Assembly: GCA_949752795.1 (NCBI GenBank)
Contig: CATKHW010000360.1
Coordinates: 1-64,000 of the forward strand
Direction: 5' to 3'
Source of the DNA: Hyperoodon ampullatus
Taxonomy: Eukaryota; Chordata; Mammalia; Artiodactyla; Ziphiidae
DNA: 64,000 bases
In this document: positions 10,434 through 24,345 of the stretch, piece by piece
How the letters are laid out: each line of letters begins with the position of its first letter
Position numbering within the stretch: the stretch's first letter is position 1
Made by a program: the position numbers and the translations under genes
The notes under the pieces: generated by a model
Databases searched by the model: none
Seen by the model: only the letters and a program-made list of their open reading frames with translations
Told to the model about the DNA's origin: nothing

Positions 10434-12172
10434 CCCTAAAACAAGTAAAGAACAGAGCTACAGAGCCAAGGGCACTACCAGCCTAGGGAATATACCTTGG
10501 GAAAACTGAAAATCAATAAGACAGAGCCACCCCAAAATTTAGGGCTGCACTGCATACAAGGACCTCAACTTGGATACACCTTAAGTATCCCAGAAAATAT
10601 AAACATGGTTCAAAAAATTGTGGTACTTACGTACGATGGAATATCCCTCAGCCATGAAATCAATGTCATAAGACCAGTAGCAGCAAAATGGGTGGATTCA
10701 GGTACGATGATTCTAAGTGAAATAAGTCACACAGAAAAAGAAACTTATCATAAGATATCACTTATGAAGATCCTGTAAACATGGCTACACTTGAACTGAG
10801 TTAGGAAAGAGAACAGTGTCTCACATTTAGAAAACACTCTTATACCTGCTTAAGGGGGAAGGAGAGGTGGGGTGATGCATAAAACCAGAGTTTGATATAA
10901 GCACAGGTACCGTTCCAAAAACCAACTATGGAATAGACAAGACCTACACCGTCCTCAGCGAAAGGGACTCAACACCCCATATTTCCCGCAGAGGAAAGTA
11001 TCTGACTAGTAAGAATCATAAAACCTATGTATTGATATGTCTCCATAAGGGAATCAAGTGTGTCTAGACTGGCATAAACATGGCAGCGAGAATCAGCTCA
11101 AACCCACTATAAAAAGGAATTTCAAAAACAAAACAAAAAAACTGGGAAATTCTTTACAATTCCTTCAGGGTCTCTGATGAAAGCTGTTATGACCCTATCT
11201 ACAAGGACAGCTGGATGTGGCATAAGGAGGGACACTTGGGACTGAGACGATTGGTGAGATTGGGTGAGCAAATGCAGACCCTTTAAAGCAATAATGCATG
11301 GCACCCATTCCACGGGTCCGAACTCTCCAGGTTGAAGGGAATATTACTACAGCTATAACGTGTGCGGGAAACCTAGGGAACGGACACACTGTGAATACCA
11401 AAGGTTTCTAAAACTCAACGAATAGTCCCTCTCCTGGTGCTCCGGTTTGACTTTCCGTCTGCTTTACTATCAACCTCCCAACTTGGAGAGACAGCCCCTT
11501 TAACCTCTTGGTTCGCACAGGTTGCCAATTTGGCAGAGGATGAAAGGGAAGAGGGAGAACCAATGAGAGAGTAGCTGTTAGGCATTTGGACGGGCACATA
11601 TCACTGTAATTTCCCGGCAGGAAGAAGAATTAACCAAATTCTCAGCCACCCACCGGGAACCAGTATAGGTCCTGAAGCAAAATTTTGGACTTGCGGTCAG
11701 CTCACCAAAAACGAGTTGAAAAATGGAGCTCAGGGGCACAGCAATTCACAAACTGGCCGAGAAATAAAGGACAACTATCGTCCAAAAATCTGTTGAGGGA
11801 AGGCAACGAGGCGGACTTGAAAGCGAGGCAGAATAGCAGGAAACAGATTTCAAGAGGTACGTTGGAATCGCCTTTAAAGCACAGGAAGAGGGGCACATCT
11901 TGGACAATGATGCACTTGGCCAAAAAGGGCGTATGCGTTTTCTCCTGAATATATTCAGGAGAAAACGCATACGCCCTTTTTGGCCAAGCAAGCAAGCAGG
12001 CAATGCAAATCTGCACTACAAAGAAGTATCACTTCCCACCGGTCAAAAGGGACATCCACAAAATGTGTAAGAACAAGAAAAGCAAGACAGGCCCTGGAGA
12101 ACAGGGAGCCTTGTTATGCTGATGGGCGGGATGTAAATTGCCAACTGCCTCTCTGGAGGAGTGCATTCTGTT
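10434..12172 (+). repeat. Satellite unit 7, type C
   Basis: Palindrome 11915-11988 is perfect. Shares gaaagctgttatgacc, cctagggaac, aataccaaagg, gaagcaaaa, ggccgagaaat and atcttggac with units 10 and 14. Private change: actcaacacc near 10970. Confidence 0.93.
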
Positions 12173-13911
12173 CCCTAAAACAAGTAAAGAACAGAGCTAC
12201 AGAGCCAAGGGCACTACCAGTCTAGGGAATATACCTTGGGAAAACTGAAGATCAATAAGACAGAGCCACCCCAAAATTTAGGGCTGCACTGCATACAAGG
12301 ACCTCAACTTGGATACACCTTAAGTATCCCAGAAAATATAAACATGGTTCAAAAAATTGTGGTACTTACGTACGATGGAATATCCCTCAGCCATGAAATC
12401 AATGTCATAAGACCAGTAGCAGCAAAATGGGTGGATTCAGGTACGATGATTCTAAGTGAAATAAGTCACACAGAAAAAGAAACTTATCATAAGATATCAC
12501 TTATGAAGATCCTGTAAACATGGCTACACTTGAACTGAGTTAGGAAAGAGAACAGTGTCTCACATTTAGAAAACACTCTTATACCTGCTTAAGGGGGAAG
12601 GAGAGGTGGGGTGATGCATAAAACCAGAGTTTGATATAAGCACAGGTACCGTTCCAAAAACCAACTATGGAATAGACAAGACCTACACCGTCCTCAGCGA
12701 AAGGGACTCCAAACCCCATATTTCCCGCAGAGGAAAATATCTGACTAGTAAGAATCTTAAAACCTATGTATTGATATGTCTCCGTAAGGGAATCAAGTGT
12801 GTCTAGACTGGCATAAACATGGCAGCGAGAATCAGCTCAAACCCACTATAAAAAGGAATTTCAAAAACAAAACAAAAAAACTGGGAAATTCTTTACAATT
12901 CCTTCAGGGTCTCTGATGAAAGCTGGAATGACCCTATCTACAAGGACAGCTGGATGTGGCATAAGGAGGGACACTTGGGACTGAGACGATTGGTGAGATT
13001 GGGTGAGCAAATGCAGACCCTTTAAAGCAATAATGCATGGCACCCATTCCATGGTTCCGAACTCTCCAGGTTGAAGGGAATATTACTACAGCTATAACGT
13101 GTGCGGGAAACCTAGGGAACGGACACACTGTGAATACGAAAGGTTTCTAAAACTCAACGAATAGTCCCTCTCCTGGTGCTCCGGTTTGACTTTCCGTCTG
13201 CTTTACTATCAACCTCCCAACTTGGAGAGACAGCCCCTTTAACCTCTTGGTTCGCACAGGTTGCCAATTTGGCAGAGGATGAAAGGGAAGAGGGAGAACC
13301 AATGAGAGAGTAGCTGTTAGGCATTTGGAGGTGCACATATCACTGTAATTTCCCGGCAGGAAGAAGAATTAACCAAATTCTCAGCCACCCACCGGGAACC
13401 AGTATAGGTCCTGAACCAAAATTTTGGACTTGCGGTCAGCTCACCAAAAACGAGTTGAAAAATGGAGCTCAGGGGCACAGCAATTCACAAACTGGCCGAG
13501 TAATAAAGGACAACTATCGTCCAAAAATCTGTTGAGGGAAGGCAACGAGGCGGACTTGAAAGCGAGGCAGAATAGCAGGAAACAGATTTCAAGAGGTACG
13601 TTGGAATCGCCTTTAAAGCACAGGAAGAGGGGCACAACTTCGACAATGATGCACTTGGCCAAAAAGGGCGTAGGCGTTTTCTCCTGAATATATTCAGGAG
13701 AAAACGCATACGCCCTTTTTGGCCAAGCAAGCAAGCGGGCAATGCAAATCTGCACTACAAAGAAGTATCACTTCCCACCGGTCAAAAGGGACATCCACAA
13801 AATGTGTAAGAACAAGAAAGGCAAGACAGGCCCTGGAGAACAGGGAGCCTTGTTATGCTGATGGGCGGGATGTAAATTGCCAACTGTCTCTCTGGAGGAG
13901 TGCATTCTGTT
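12173..13911 (+). repeat. Satellite unit 8, D/A hybrid
   Basis: The left end is D-like (ctgaagatc, ggactccaaacc), following C-type unit 7. The right end is A-like (aacttcgac, gtctctctgg), followed by B-type unit 9. The middle has caaggacag and cctagggaac, as in C units. Palindrome 13654-13727 has one private mismatch, T to G at 13673. Confidence 0.9.
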
Positions 13912-15650
13912 CCCTAAAACAAGTAAAGAACAGAGCTACAGAGCCAAGGGCACTACCAGTCTATGGAATATACCTTGGGAAAACTGAAAATCAATAAGAC
14001 AGAGCCACCCCAAAATTTAGGGCTGCACTGCATACAAGGGCCTCAACTTGGATACACCTTAAGTATCCCAGAAAATATAAACATGGTTCAAAAAATTGTG
14101 GTACTTACGTACGATGGAATATCCCTCAGCCATGAAATCAATGTCATAAGACCAGTAGCAGCAAAATGGGTGGATTCAGGTACGATGATTCTAAGTGAAA
14201 TAAGTCACACAGAAAAAGAAACTTATCATAAGATATCACTTATGAAGATCCTGTAAACATGGCTACACTTGAACTGAGTTAGGAAAGAGAACAGTGTCTC
14301 ACATTTAGAAAACACTCTTATACCTGCTTAAGGGGGAAGGAGAGGTGGGGTGATGCATAAAACCAGAGTTTGATATAAGCACAGGTACCGTTCCAAAAAC
14401 CAACTATGGAATAGACAAGACCTACACCGTCCTCAGCGAAAGGGACTCAAAACCCCATATTTCCCGCAGAGGAAAATATCTGACTAGTAAGAATCTTAAA
14501 ACCTATGTATTGATATGTCTCCGTAAGGGAATCAAGTGTGTCTAGACTGGCATAAACATGGCAGCGAGAATCAGCTCAAACCCAGTATAAAAAGGAATTT
14601 CAAAAACAAAACAAAAAAACTGGGAAATTCTTTACAATTCCTTCAGGGTCTCTGATGAAGGCTGGAATGACCCTATCTACAACGACAGCTGGATGTGGAA
14701 TAAGGAGGGACACTTGGGACTGAGACGATTGGTGAGATTGGGTGAGCAAATGCAGACCCTTTTAAGCAATAATGCATGGCACCGATTCCATGGGTCCGAA
14801 CTCTCCAGGTTGAAGGGAATGTTACTACAGCTATAACATGTGCGGGAAACCTAGAGAACGGACACACTGTGAATACGAAAGGTTTCTAAAACTCAACGAA
14901 TAGTCCCTCTCCTGGTGCTCCGGTTTGACTTTCCGTCTGCTTTACTATCAACCTCCCAATTTGGAGAGACAGCCCCTTTAACCTCTTGGTTCGCACAGGT
15001 TGCCAATTTGGCAGAGGATGAAAGGGAAGAGGGAGAACCAATGAGAGAGTAGCTGTTAGGCATTTGGAGGTGCACATATCACTGCAATTTCCCGGCAGGA
15101 AGAAGAATTAACCAAATTCTCAGCCACCCACCGGGAACCAGTATAGGTCCTGAACCAAAATTTTGGACTTGCGGTCAGCTCAACAAAAACGAGTTGAAAA
15201 ATGGAGCTCAGGGGCACAGCAATTCACAAACTGGCCGAGTAATAAAGGACAACTATCGTCCAAAAATCTGTTGAGGGAAGGCAACGAGGCGGACTTGAAA
15301 GCGAGGCAGAATAGCAGGAAACAGATTTCAAGAGGTACGTTGGAATCACCTTTAAAGCACAGGAAGAGGGGCACATTTTGGACAATGATGCACTTGGCCA
15401 AAAAGGGCATATGCGTTTTCTCCTGAATATATTCAGGAGAAAACGCATACGCCCTTTTTGGCCAAGCAAGCAAGCAGGCAATGCAAATCTGCACTACAAA
15501 GAAGTATCACTTCCCACCGGTCAAAAGGGACATCCACAAAATGTGTAAGAACAAGAAAGGCAAGACAGGCCCTGGAGAACAGGGAGCCTTGTTATGCTGA
15601 TGGGCGGGATGTAAATTGCCAACTGCCTCTCTGGAGGAGTGCATTCTGTT
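13912..15650 (+). repeat. Satellite unit 9, type B
   Basis: Palindrome 15393-15466 carries the B-type mismatch (gggcatatg). ATG at 13963 opens the 97-codon ORF2-tail frame. It differs from unit 6 at few sites, for example gaacagtg instead of gaagagtg, and ggaatcacc near 15348. Confidence 0.93.
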
Positions 15651-17389
15651 CCCTAAAACAAGTAAAGAACAGAGCTACAGAGCCAAGGGCACTACCAGCC
15701 TAGGGAATATACCTTGGGAAAACTGAAAATCAATAAGACAGAGCCACCCCAAAATTTAGGGCTGCACTGCATACAAGGACCTCAACTTGGATACACCTTA
15801 AGTATCCCAGAAAATATAAACATGGTTCAAAAAATTGTGGTACTTACGTACGATGGAATATCCCTCAGCCATGAAATCAATGTCATAAGACCAGTAGCAG
15901 CAAAATGGGTGGATTCAGGTACGATGATTCTAAGTGAAATAAGTCACACAGAAAAAGAAACTTATCATAAGATATCACTTATGAAGATCCTGTAAACATG
16001 GCTACACTTGAACTGAGTTAGGAAAGAGAACAGTGTCTCACATTTAGAAAACACTCTTATACCTGCTTAAGGGGGAAGGAGAGGTGGGGTGATGCATAAA
16101 ACCAGAGTTTGATATAAGCACAGGTACCGTTCCAAAAACCAACTATGGAATAGACAAGACCTACACCGTCCTCAGCGAAAGGGACTCAAAACCCCATATT
16201 TCCCGCAGAGGAAAGTATCTGACTAGTAAGAATCATAAAACCTATGTATTGATATGTCTCCATAAGGGAATCAAGTGTGTCTAGACTGGCATAAACATGG
16301 CAGCGAGAATCAGCTCAAACCCACTATAAAAAGGAATTTCAAAAACAAAACAAAAAAACTGGGAAATTCTTTACAATTCCTTCAGGGTCTCTGATGAAAG
16401 CTGTTATGACCCTATCTACAAGGACAGCTGGATGTGGCATAAGGAGGGACACTTGGGACTGAGACGATTGGTGAGATTGGGTGAGCAAATGCAGACCCTT
16501 TAAAGCAATAATGCATGGCACCCATTCCATGGGTCCGAACTCTCCAGGTTGAAGGGAATATTACTACAGCTATAACGTGTGCGGGAAACCTAGGGAACGG
16601 ACACACTGTGAATACCAAAGGTTTCTAAAACTCAACGAATAGTCCCTCTCCTGGTGCTCCGGTTTGACTTTCCGTCTGCTTTACTATCAACCTCCCAACT
16701 TGGAGAGACAGCCCCTTTAACCTCTTGGTTCGCACAGGTTGCCAATTTGGCAGAGGATGAAAGGGAAGAGGGAGAACCAATGAGAGAGTAGCTGTTAGGC
16801 ATTTGGACGGGCACATATCACTGTAATTTCCCGGCAGGAAGAAGAATTAACCAAATTCTCAGCCACCCACCGGGAACCAGTATAGGTCCTGAAGCAAAAT
16901 TTTGGACTTGCGGTCAGCTCACCAAAAACGAGTTGAAAAATGGAGCTCAGGGGCACAGCAATTCACAAACTGGCCGAGAAATAAAGGACAACTATCGTCC
17001 AAAAATCTGTTGAGGGAAGGCAACGAGGCGGACTTGAAAGCGAGGCAGAATAGCAGGAAACAGATTTCAAGAGGTACGTTGGAATCGCCTTTAAAGCACA
17101 GGAAGAGGGGCACATCTTGGACAATGATGCACTTGGCCAAAAAGGGCGTATGCGTTTTCTCCTGAATATATTCAGGAGAAAACGCATACGCCCTTTTTGG
17201 CCAAGCAAGCAAGCAGGCAATGCAAATCTGCACTACAAAGAAGTATCACTTCCCACCGGTCAAAAGGGACATCCACAAAATGTGTAAGAACAAGAAAAGC
17301 AAGACAGGCCCTGGAGAACAGGGAGCCTTGTTATGCTGATGGGCGGGATGTAAATTGCCAACTGCCTCTCTGGAGGAGTGCATTCTGTT
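15651..17389 (+). repeat. Satellite unit 10, type C
   Basis: Palindrome 17132-17205 is perfect. It carries all the C markers and is 6,956 bp from unit 14. It differs from units 7 and 14 by ccatgggtcc in place of ccacgggtcc. Confidence 0.93.
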
Positions 17390-19128
17390 CCCTAAAACAA
17401 GTAAAGAACAGAGCTACAGAGCCAAGGGCACTACCAGTCTAGGGAATATACCTTGGGAAAACTGAAGATCAATAAGACAGAGCCACCCCAAAATTTAGGG
17501 CTGCACTGCATACAAGGACCTCAACTTGGATACACCTTAAATATCCCAGAAAATATAAACATGGTTCAAAAAATTGTGGTACTTACGTACGATGGAATAT
17601 CCCTCAGCCATGAAATCAATGTCATAAGACCAGTAGCAGCAAAATGGGTGGATTCAGGTACGATGATTCTAAGTGAAATAAGTCACACAGAAAAAGAAAC
17701 TTATCATAAGATATCACTTATGAAGATCCTGTAAACATGGCTACACTTGAACTGAGTTAGGAAAGAGAACAGTGTCTCACATTTAGAAAACACTCTTATA
17801 CCTGCTTAAGGGGGAAGGAGAGGTGGGGTGATGAATAAAACCAGAGTTTGATATAAGCACAGGTACCGTTCCAAAAACCAACTATGGAATAGACAAGACC
17901 TACACCGTCCTCAGCGAAAGGGACTCCAAACCCCATATTTCCCGCAGAGGAAAATATCTGACTAGTAAGAATCTTAAAACCTATGTATTGATATGTCTCC
18001 GTAAGGGAATCAACTGTGTCTAGACTGGCATAAACATGGCAGCGAGAATCAGCTCAAACCCACTATAAAAAGGAATTTCAAAAACAAAACAAAAAAACTG
18101 GGAAATTCTTTACAATTCCTTCAGGGTCTCTGATGAAAGCTGGAATGACCCTATCTACAATGACCGCTGGATGTGGCATAAGGAGGGACACTTGGGACTG
18201 AGACGATTGGTGAGATTGGGTGAGCAAATGCAGACCCTTTAAAGCAATAATGCATGGCACCCATTCCATGGGTCCGAACTCTCCAGGTTGAAGGGAATAT
18301 TACTACAGCTATAACGTGTGCGGGAAACCTAGAGAACGGACACACTGTGAATACGAAAGGTTTCTAAAACTCAACGAATAGTCCCTCTCCTGGTGCTGCG
18401 GTTTGACTTTCCGTCTGCTTTACTATCAACCTCCCAACTTGGAGAGACAGCCCTTTTAACCTCTTGGTTCGCACAGGTTGCCAATTTGGCAGAGGATGAA
18501 AGGGAAGAGGGAGAACCAATGAGAGAGTAGCTGTTAGGCATTTGGAGGTGCACATATCACTGTAATTTCCCGGCAGGAAGAAGAATTAACCAAATTCTCA
18601 GCCACCCACCGGGAACCAGTATAGGTCCTGAACCAAAATTTTGGACTTGCGGTCAGCTCACCAAAAACGAGTTGAAAAATGGAGCTCAGGGGCACAGCAA
18701 TTCACAAACTGGCCGAGTAATAAAGGACAACTATCGTCCAAAAATCTGTTGAGGGAAGGCAACGAGGCGGACTTGAAAGCGAGGCAGAATAGCAGGAAAC
18801 AGATTTCAAGAGGTACGTTGGAATCGCCTTTAAAGCACAGGAAGAGGGGCACAACTTCGACAATGATGCACTTGGCCAAAAAGGGCGTATGCGTTTTCTC
18901 CTGAATATATTCAGGAGAAAACGCATACGCCCTTTTTGGCCAAGCAAGCAAGCGGGCAATGCAAATCTGCACTACAAAGAAGTATCACTTCCCACCGGTC
19001 AAAAGGGACATCCACAAAATGTGTAAGAACAAGAAAGGCAAGACAGGCCCTGGAGAACAGGGAGCCTTGTTATGCTGATGGGCGGGATGTAAATTGCCAA
19101 CTGCCTCTCTGGAGGAGTGCATTCTGTT
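17390..19128 (+). repeat. Satellite unit 11, type D
   Basis: Palindrome 18871-18944 is perfect. Shares ctgaagatc, ttaaatatccc, gatgaataaaacc, atcaactgtg and caatgaccgctgg with unit 15. The right third has ggaggtgcac, unlike unit 15. Confidence 0.93.
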
Positions 19129-20867
19129 CCCTAAAACAAGTAAAGAACAGAGCTACAGAGCCAAGGGCACTACCAGCCTAGGGAATATACCTTGGGAAAA
19201 CTGAAAATCAATAAGACAGAGCCACCCCAAAATTTAGGGCTGCACTGCATACAAGGACCTCAACTTGGATACACCTTAAGTATCCCAGAAAATATAAACA
19301 TGGTTCAAAAAATTGTGGTACTTACGTACGATGGAATATCCCTCAGCCATGAAATCAATGTCATAAGACCAGTAGCAGCAAAATGGGTGGATTCAGGTAC
19401 GATGATTCTAAGTGAAATAAGTCACACAGAAAAAGAAACTTATCATAAGATATCACTTATGAAGATCCTGTAAACATGGCTACACTTGAACTGAGTTAGG
19501 AAAGAGAACAGTGTCTCACATTTAGAAAACACTCTTATACCTGCTTAAGGGGGAAGGAGAGGTGGGGTGATGCATAAAACCAGAGTTTGATATAAGCACA
19601 GGTACCGTTCCAAAAACCAACTATGGAATAGACAAGACCTACACCGTCCTCAGCGAAAGGGACTCAAAACCCCATATTTCCCGCAGAGGAAAGTATCTGA
19701 CTAGTAAGAATCTTAAAACCTATGTATTGATATGTCTCCGTAAGGGAATCAAGTGTGTCTAGACTGGCATAAACATGGCAGCGAGAATCAGCTCAAACCC
19801 ACTATAAAAAGGAATTTCAAAAACAAAACAAAAAAACTGGGAAATTCTTTACAATTCCTTCAGGGTCTCTGATGAAGGCTGGAATGACCCTATCTACAAC
19901 GACAGCTGGATGTGGCATAAGGAGGGACACTTGGGACTGAGACGATTGGTGAGATTGGGTGAGCAAATGCAGACCCTTTAAAGCAATAATGCATGGCACC
20001 CATTCCATGGGTCCGAACTCTCCAGGTTGAAGGGAATGTTACTACAGCTATAACATGTGCGGGAAACCTAGAGAACGGACACACTGTGAATACGAAAGGT
20101 TTCTAAAACTCAACGAATAGTCCCTCTCCTGGTGCTCCGGTTTGACTTTCCGTCTGCTTTACTATCAACCTCCCAACTTGGAGAGACAGCCCCTTTAACC
20201 TCTTGGTTCGCACAGGTTGCCAATTTGGCAGAGGATGAAAGGGAAGAGGGAGAACCAATGAGAGAGTAGCTGTTAGGCATTTGGAGGTGCACATATCACT
20301 GTAATTTCCCGGCAGGAAGAAGAATTAACCAAATTCTCAGCCACCCACCGGGAACCAGTATAGGTCCTGAACCAAAATTTTGGACTTGCGGTCAGCTCAC
20401 CAAAAACGAGTTGAAAAATGGAGCTCAGGGGCACAGCAATTCACAAACTGGCCGAGTAATAAAGGACAACTATCGTCCAAAAATCTGTTGAGGGAAGGCA
20501 ACGAGGCGGACTTGAAAGCGAGGCAGAATAGCAGGAAACAGATTTCAAGAGGTACGTTGGAATCGCCTTTAAAGCACAGGAAGAGGGGCACAACTTCGAC
20601 AATGATGCACTTGGCCAAAAAGGGCGTATGCGTTTTCTCCTGAATATATTCAGGAGAAAACGCATACGCCCTTTTTGGCCAAGCAAGCAAGCGGGCAATG
20701 CAAATCTGCACTACAAAGAAGTATCACTTCCCACCGGTCAAAAGGGACATCCACAAAATGTGTAAGAACAAGAAAGGCAAGACAGGCCCTGGAGAACAGG
20801 GAGCCTTGTTATGCTGATGGGCGGGATGTAAATTGCCAACTGTCTCTCTGGAGGAGTGCATTCTGTT
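19129..20867 (+). repeat. Satellite unit 12, type A
   Basis: Palindrome 20610-20683 is perfect. It matches unit 5 at the A markers and starts the only uncontracted A-B-C-D tetramer in the window (units 12-15). Confidence 0.93.
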
Positions 20868-22606
20868 CCCTAAAACAAGTAAAGAACAGAGCTACAGAGC
20901 CAAGGGCACTACCAGTCTATGGAATATACCTTGGGAAAACTGAAAATCAATAAGACAGAGCCACCCCAAAATTTAGGGCTGCACTGCATACAAGGGCCTC
21001 AACTTGGATACACCTTAAGTATCCCAGAAAATATAAACATGGTTCAAAAAATTGTGGTACTTACGTACGATGGAATATCCCTCAGCCATGAAATCAATGT
21101 CATAAGACCAGTAGCAGCAAAATGGGTGGATTCAGGTACGATGATTCTAAGTGAAATAAGTCACACAGAAAAAGAAACTTATCATAAGATATCACTTATG
21201 AAGATCCTGTAAACATGGCTACACTTGAACTGAGTTAGGAAAGAGAAGAGTGTCTCACATTTAGAAAACACTCTTATACCTGCTTAAGGGGGAAGGAGAG
21301 GTGGGGTGATGCATAAAACCAGAGTTTGATATAAGCACAGGTACCGTTCCAAAAACCAACTATGGAATAGACAAGACCTACACCGTCCTCAGCGAAAGGG
21401 ACTCAAAACCCCATATTTCCCGCAGAGGAAAATATCTGACTAGTAAGAATCTTAAAACCTATGTATTGATATGTCTCCGTAAGGGAATCAAGTGTGTCTA
21501 GACTGGCATAAACATGGCAGCGAGAATCAGCTCAAACCCAGTATAAAAAGGAATTTCAAAAACAAAACAAAAAAACTGGGAAATTCTTTACAATTCCTTC
21601 AGGGTCTCTAATGAAGGCTGGAATGACCCTATCTACAACGACAGCTGGATGTGGCATAAGGAGGGACACTTGGGACTGAGACGATTGGTGAGATTGGGTG
21701 AGCAAATGCAGACCCTTTTAAGCAATAATGCATGGCACCGATTCCATGGGTCCGAACTCTCCAGGTTGAAGGGAATGTTACTACAGCTATAACATGTGCG
21801 GGAAACCTAGAGAACGGACACACTGTGAATACGAAAGGTTTCTAAAACTCAACGAATAGTCCCTCTCCTGGTGCTCCGGTTTGACTTTCCGTCTGCTTTA
21901 CTATCAACCTCCCAATTTGGAGAGACAGCCCCTTTAACCTCTTGGTTCGCACAGGTTGCCAATTTGGCAGAGGATGAAAGGGAAGAGGGAGAACCAATGA
22001 GAGAGTAGCTGTTAGGCATTTGGAGGTGCACATATCACTGTAATTTCCCGGCAGGAAGAAGAATTAACCAAATTCTCAGCCACCCACCGGGAACCAGTAT
22101 AGGTCCTGAACCAAAATTTTGGACTTGCGGTCAGCTCAACAAAAACGAGTTGAAAAATGGAGCTCAGGGGCACAGCAATTCACAAACTGGCCGAGTAATA
22201 AAGGACAACTATCGTCCAAAAATCTGTTGAGGGAAGGCAACGAGGCGGACTTGAAAGCGAGGCAGAATAGCAGGAAACAGATTTCAAGAGGTACGTTGGA
22301 ATCGCCTTTAAAGCACAGGAAGAGGGGCACATTTTGGACAATGATGCACTTGGCCAAAAAGGGCATATGCGTTTTCTCCTGAATATATTCAGGAGAAAAC
22401 GCATACGCCCTTTTTGGCCAAGCAAGCAAGCAGGCAATGCAAATCTGCACTACAAAGAAGTATCACTTCCCACCGGTCAAAAGGGACATCCACAAAATGT
22501 GTAAGAACAAGAAAGGCAAGACAGGCCCTGGAGAACAGGGAGCCTTGTTATGCTGATGGGCGGGATGTAAATTGCCAACTGCCTCTCTGGAGGAGTGCAT
22601 TCTGTT
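20868..22606 (+). repeat. Satellite unit 13, type B
   Basis: Palindrome 22349-22422 carries the B-type mismatch. ATG at 20919 opens the 97-codon frame. Has ctctaatgaagg near 21606, also seen in unit 18, and lacks the gtggaataagg of units 6 and 9. Confidence 0.93.
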
Positions 22607-24345
22607 CCCTAAAACAAGTAAAGAACAGAGCTACAGAGCCAAGGGCACTACCAGCCTAGGGAATATACCTTGGGAAAACTGAAAATCAATAAGACAGAGC
22701 CACCCCAAAATTTAGGGCTGCACTGCATACAAGGACCTCAACTTGGATACACCTTAAGTATCCCAGAAAATATAAACATGGTTCAAAAAATTGTGGTACT
22801 TACGTACGATGGAATATCCCTCAGCCATGAAATCAATGTCATAAGACCAGTAGCAGCAAAATGGGTGGATTCAGGTACGATGATTCTAAGTGAAATAAGT
22901 CACACAGAAAAAGAAACTTATCATAAGATATCACTTATGAAGATCCTGTAAACATGGCTACACTTGAACTGAGTTAGGAAAGAGAACAGTGTCTCACATT
23001 TAGAAAACACTCTTATACCTGCTTAAGGGGGAAGGAGAGGTGGGGTGATGCATAAAACCAGAGTTTGATATAAGCACAGGTACCGTTCCAAAAACCAACT
23101 ATGGAATAGACAAGACCTACACCGTCCTCAGCGAAAGGGACTCAAAACCCCATATTTCCCGCAGAGGAAAGTATCTGACTAGTAAGAATCATAAAACCTA
23201 TGTATTGATATGTCTCCATAAGGGAATCAAGTGTGTCTAGACTGGCATAAACATGGCAGCGAGAATCAGCTCAAACCCACTATAAAAAGGAATTTCAAAA
23301 ACAAAACAAAAAAACTGGGAAATTCTTTACAATTCCTTCAGGGTCTCTGATGAAAGCTGTTATGACCCTATCTACAAGGACAGCTGGATGTGGCATAAGG
23401 AGGGACACTTGGGACTGAGACGATTGGTGAGATTGGGTGAGCAAATGCAGACCCTTTAAAGCAATAATGCATGGCACCCATTCCACGGGTCCGAACTCTC
23501 CAGGTTGAAGGGAATATTACTACAGCTATAACGTGTGCGGGAAACCTAGGGAACGGACACACTGTGAATACCAAAGGTTTCTAAAACTCAACGAATAGTC
23601 CCTCTCCTGGTGCTCCGGTTTGACTTTCTGTCTGCTTTACTATCAACCTCCCAACTTGGAGAGACAGCCCCTTTAACCTCTTGGTTCGCACAGGTTGCCA
23701 ATTTGGCAGAGGATGAAAGGGAAGAGGGAGAACCAATGAGAGAGTAGCTGTTAGGCATTTGGACGGGCACATATCACTGTAATTTCCCGGCAGGAAGAAG
23801 AATTAACCAAATTCTCAGCCACCCACCGGGAACCAGTATAGGTCCTGAAGCAAAATTTTGGACTTGCGGTCAGCTCACCAAAAACGAGTTGAAAAATGGA
23901 GCTCAGGGGCACAGCAATTCACAAACTGGCCGAGAAATAAAGGACAACTATCGTCCAAAAATCTGTTGAGGGAAGGCAACGAGGCGGACTTGAAAGCGAG
24001 GCAGAATAGCAGGAAACAGATTTCAAGAGGTACGTTGGAATCGCCTTTAAAGCACAGGAAGAGGGGCACATCTTGGACAATGATGCACTTGGCCAAAAAG
24101 GGCGTATGCGTTTTCTCCTGAATATATTCAGGAGAAAACGCATACGCCCTTTTTGGCCAAGCAAGCAAGCAGGCAATGCAAATCTGCACTACAAAGAAGT
24201 ATCACTTCCCACCGGTCAAAAGGGACATCCACAAAATGTGTAAGAACAAGAAAAGCAAGACAGGCCCTGGAGAACAGGGAGCCTTGTTATGCTGATGGGC
24301 GGGATGTAAATTGCCAACTGCCTCTCTGGAGGAGTGCATTCTGTT
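22607..24345 (+). repeat. Satellite unit 14, type C
   Basis: Palindrome 24088-24161 is perfect. Carries all the C markers. Private change: ctttctgtctgc near 23627. Confidence 0.93.
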
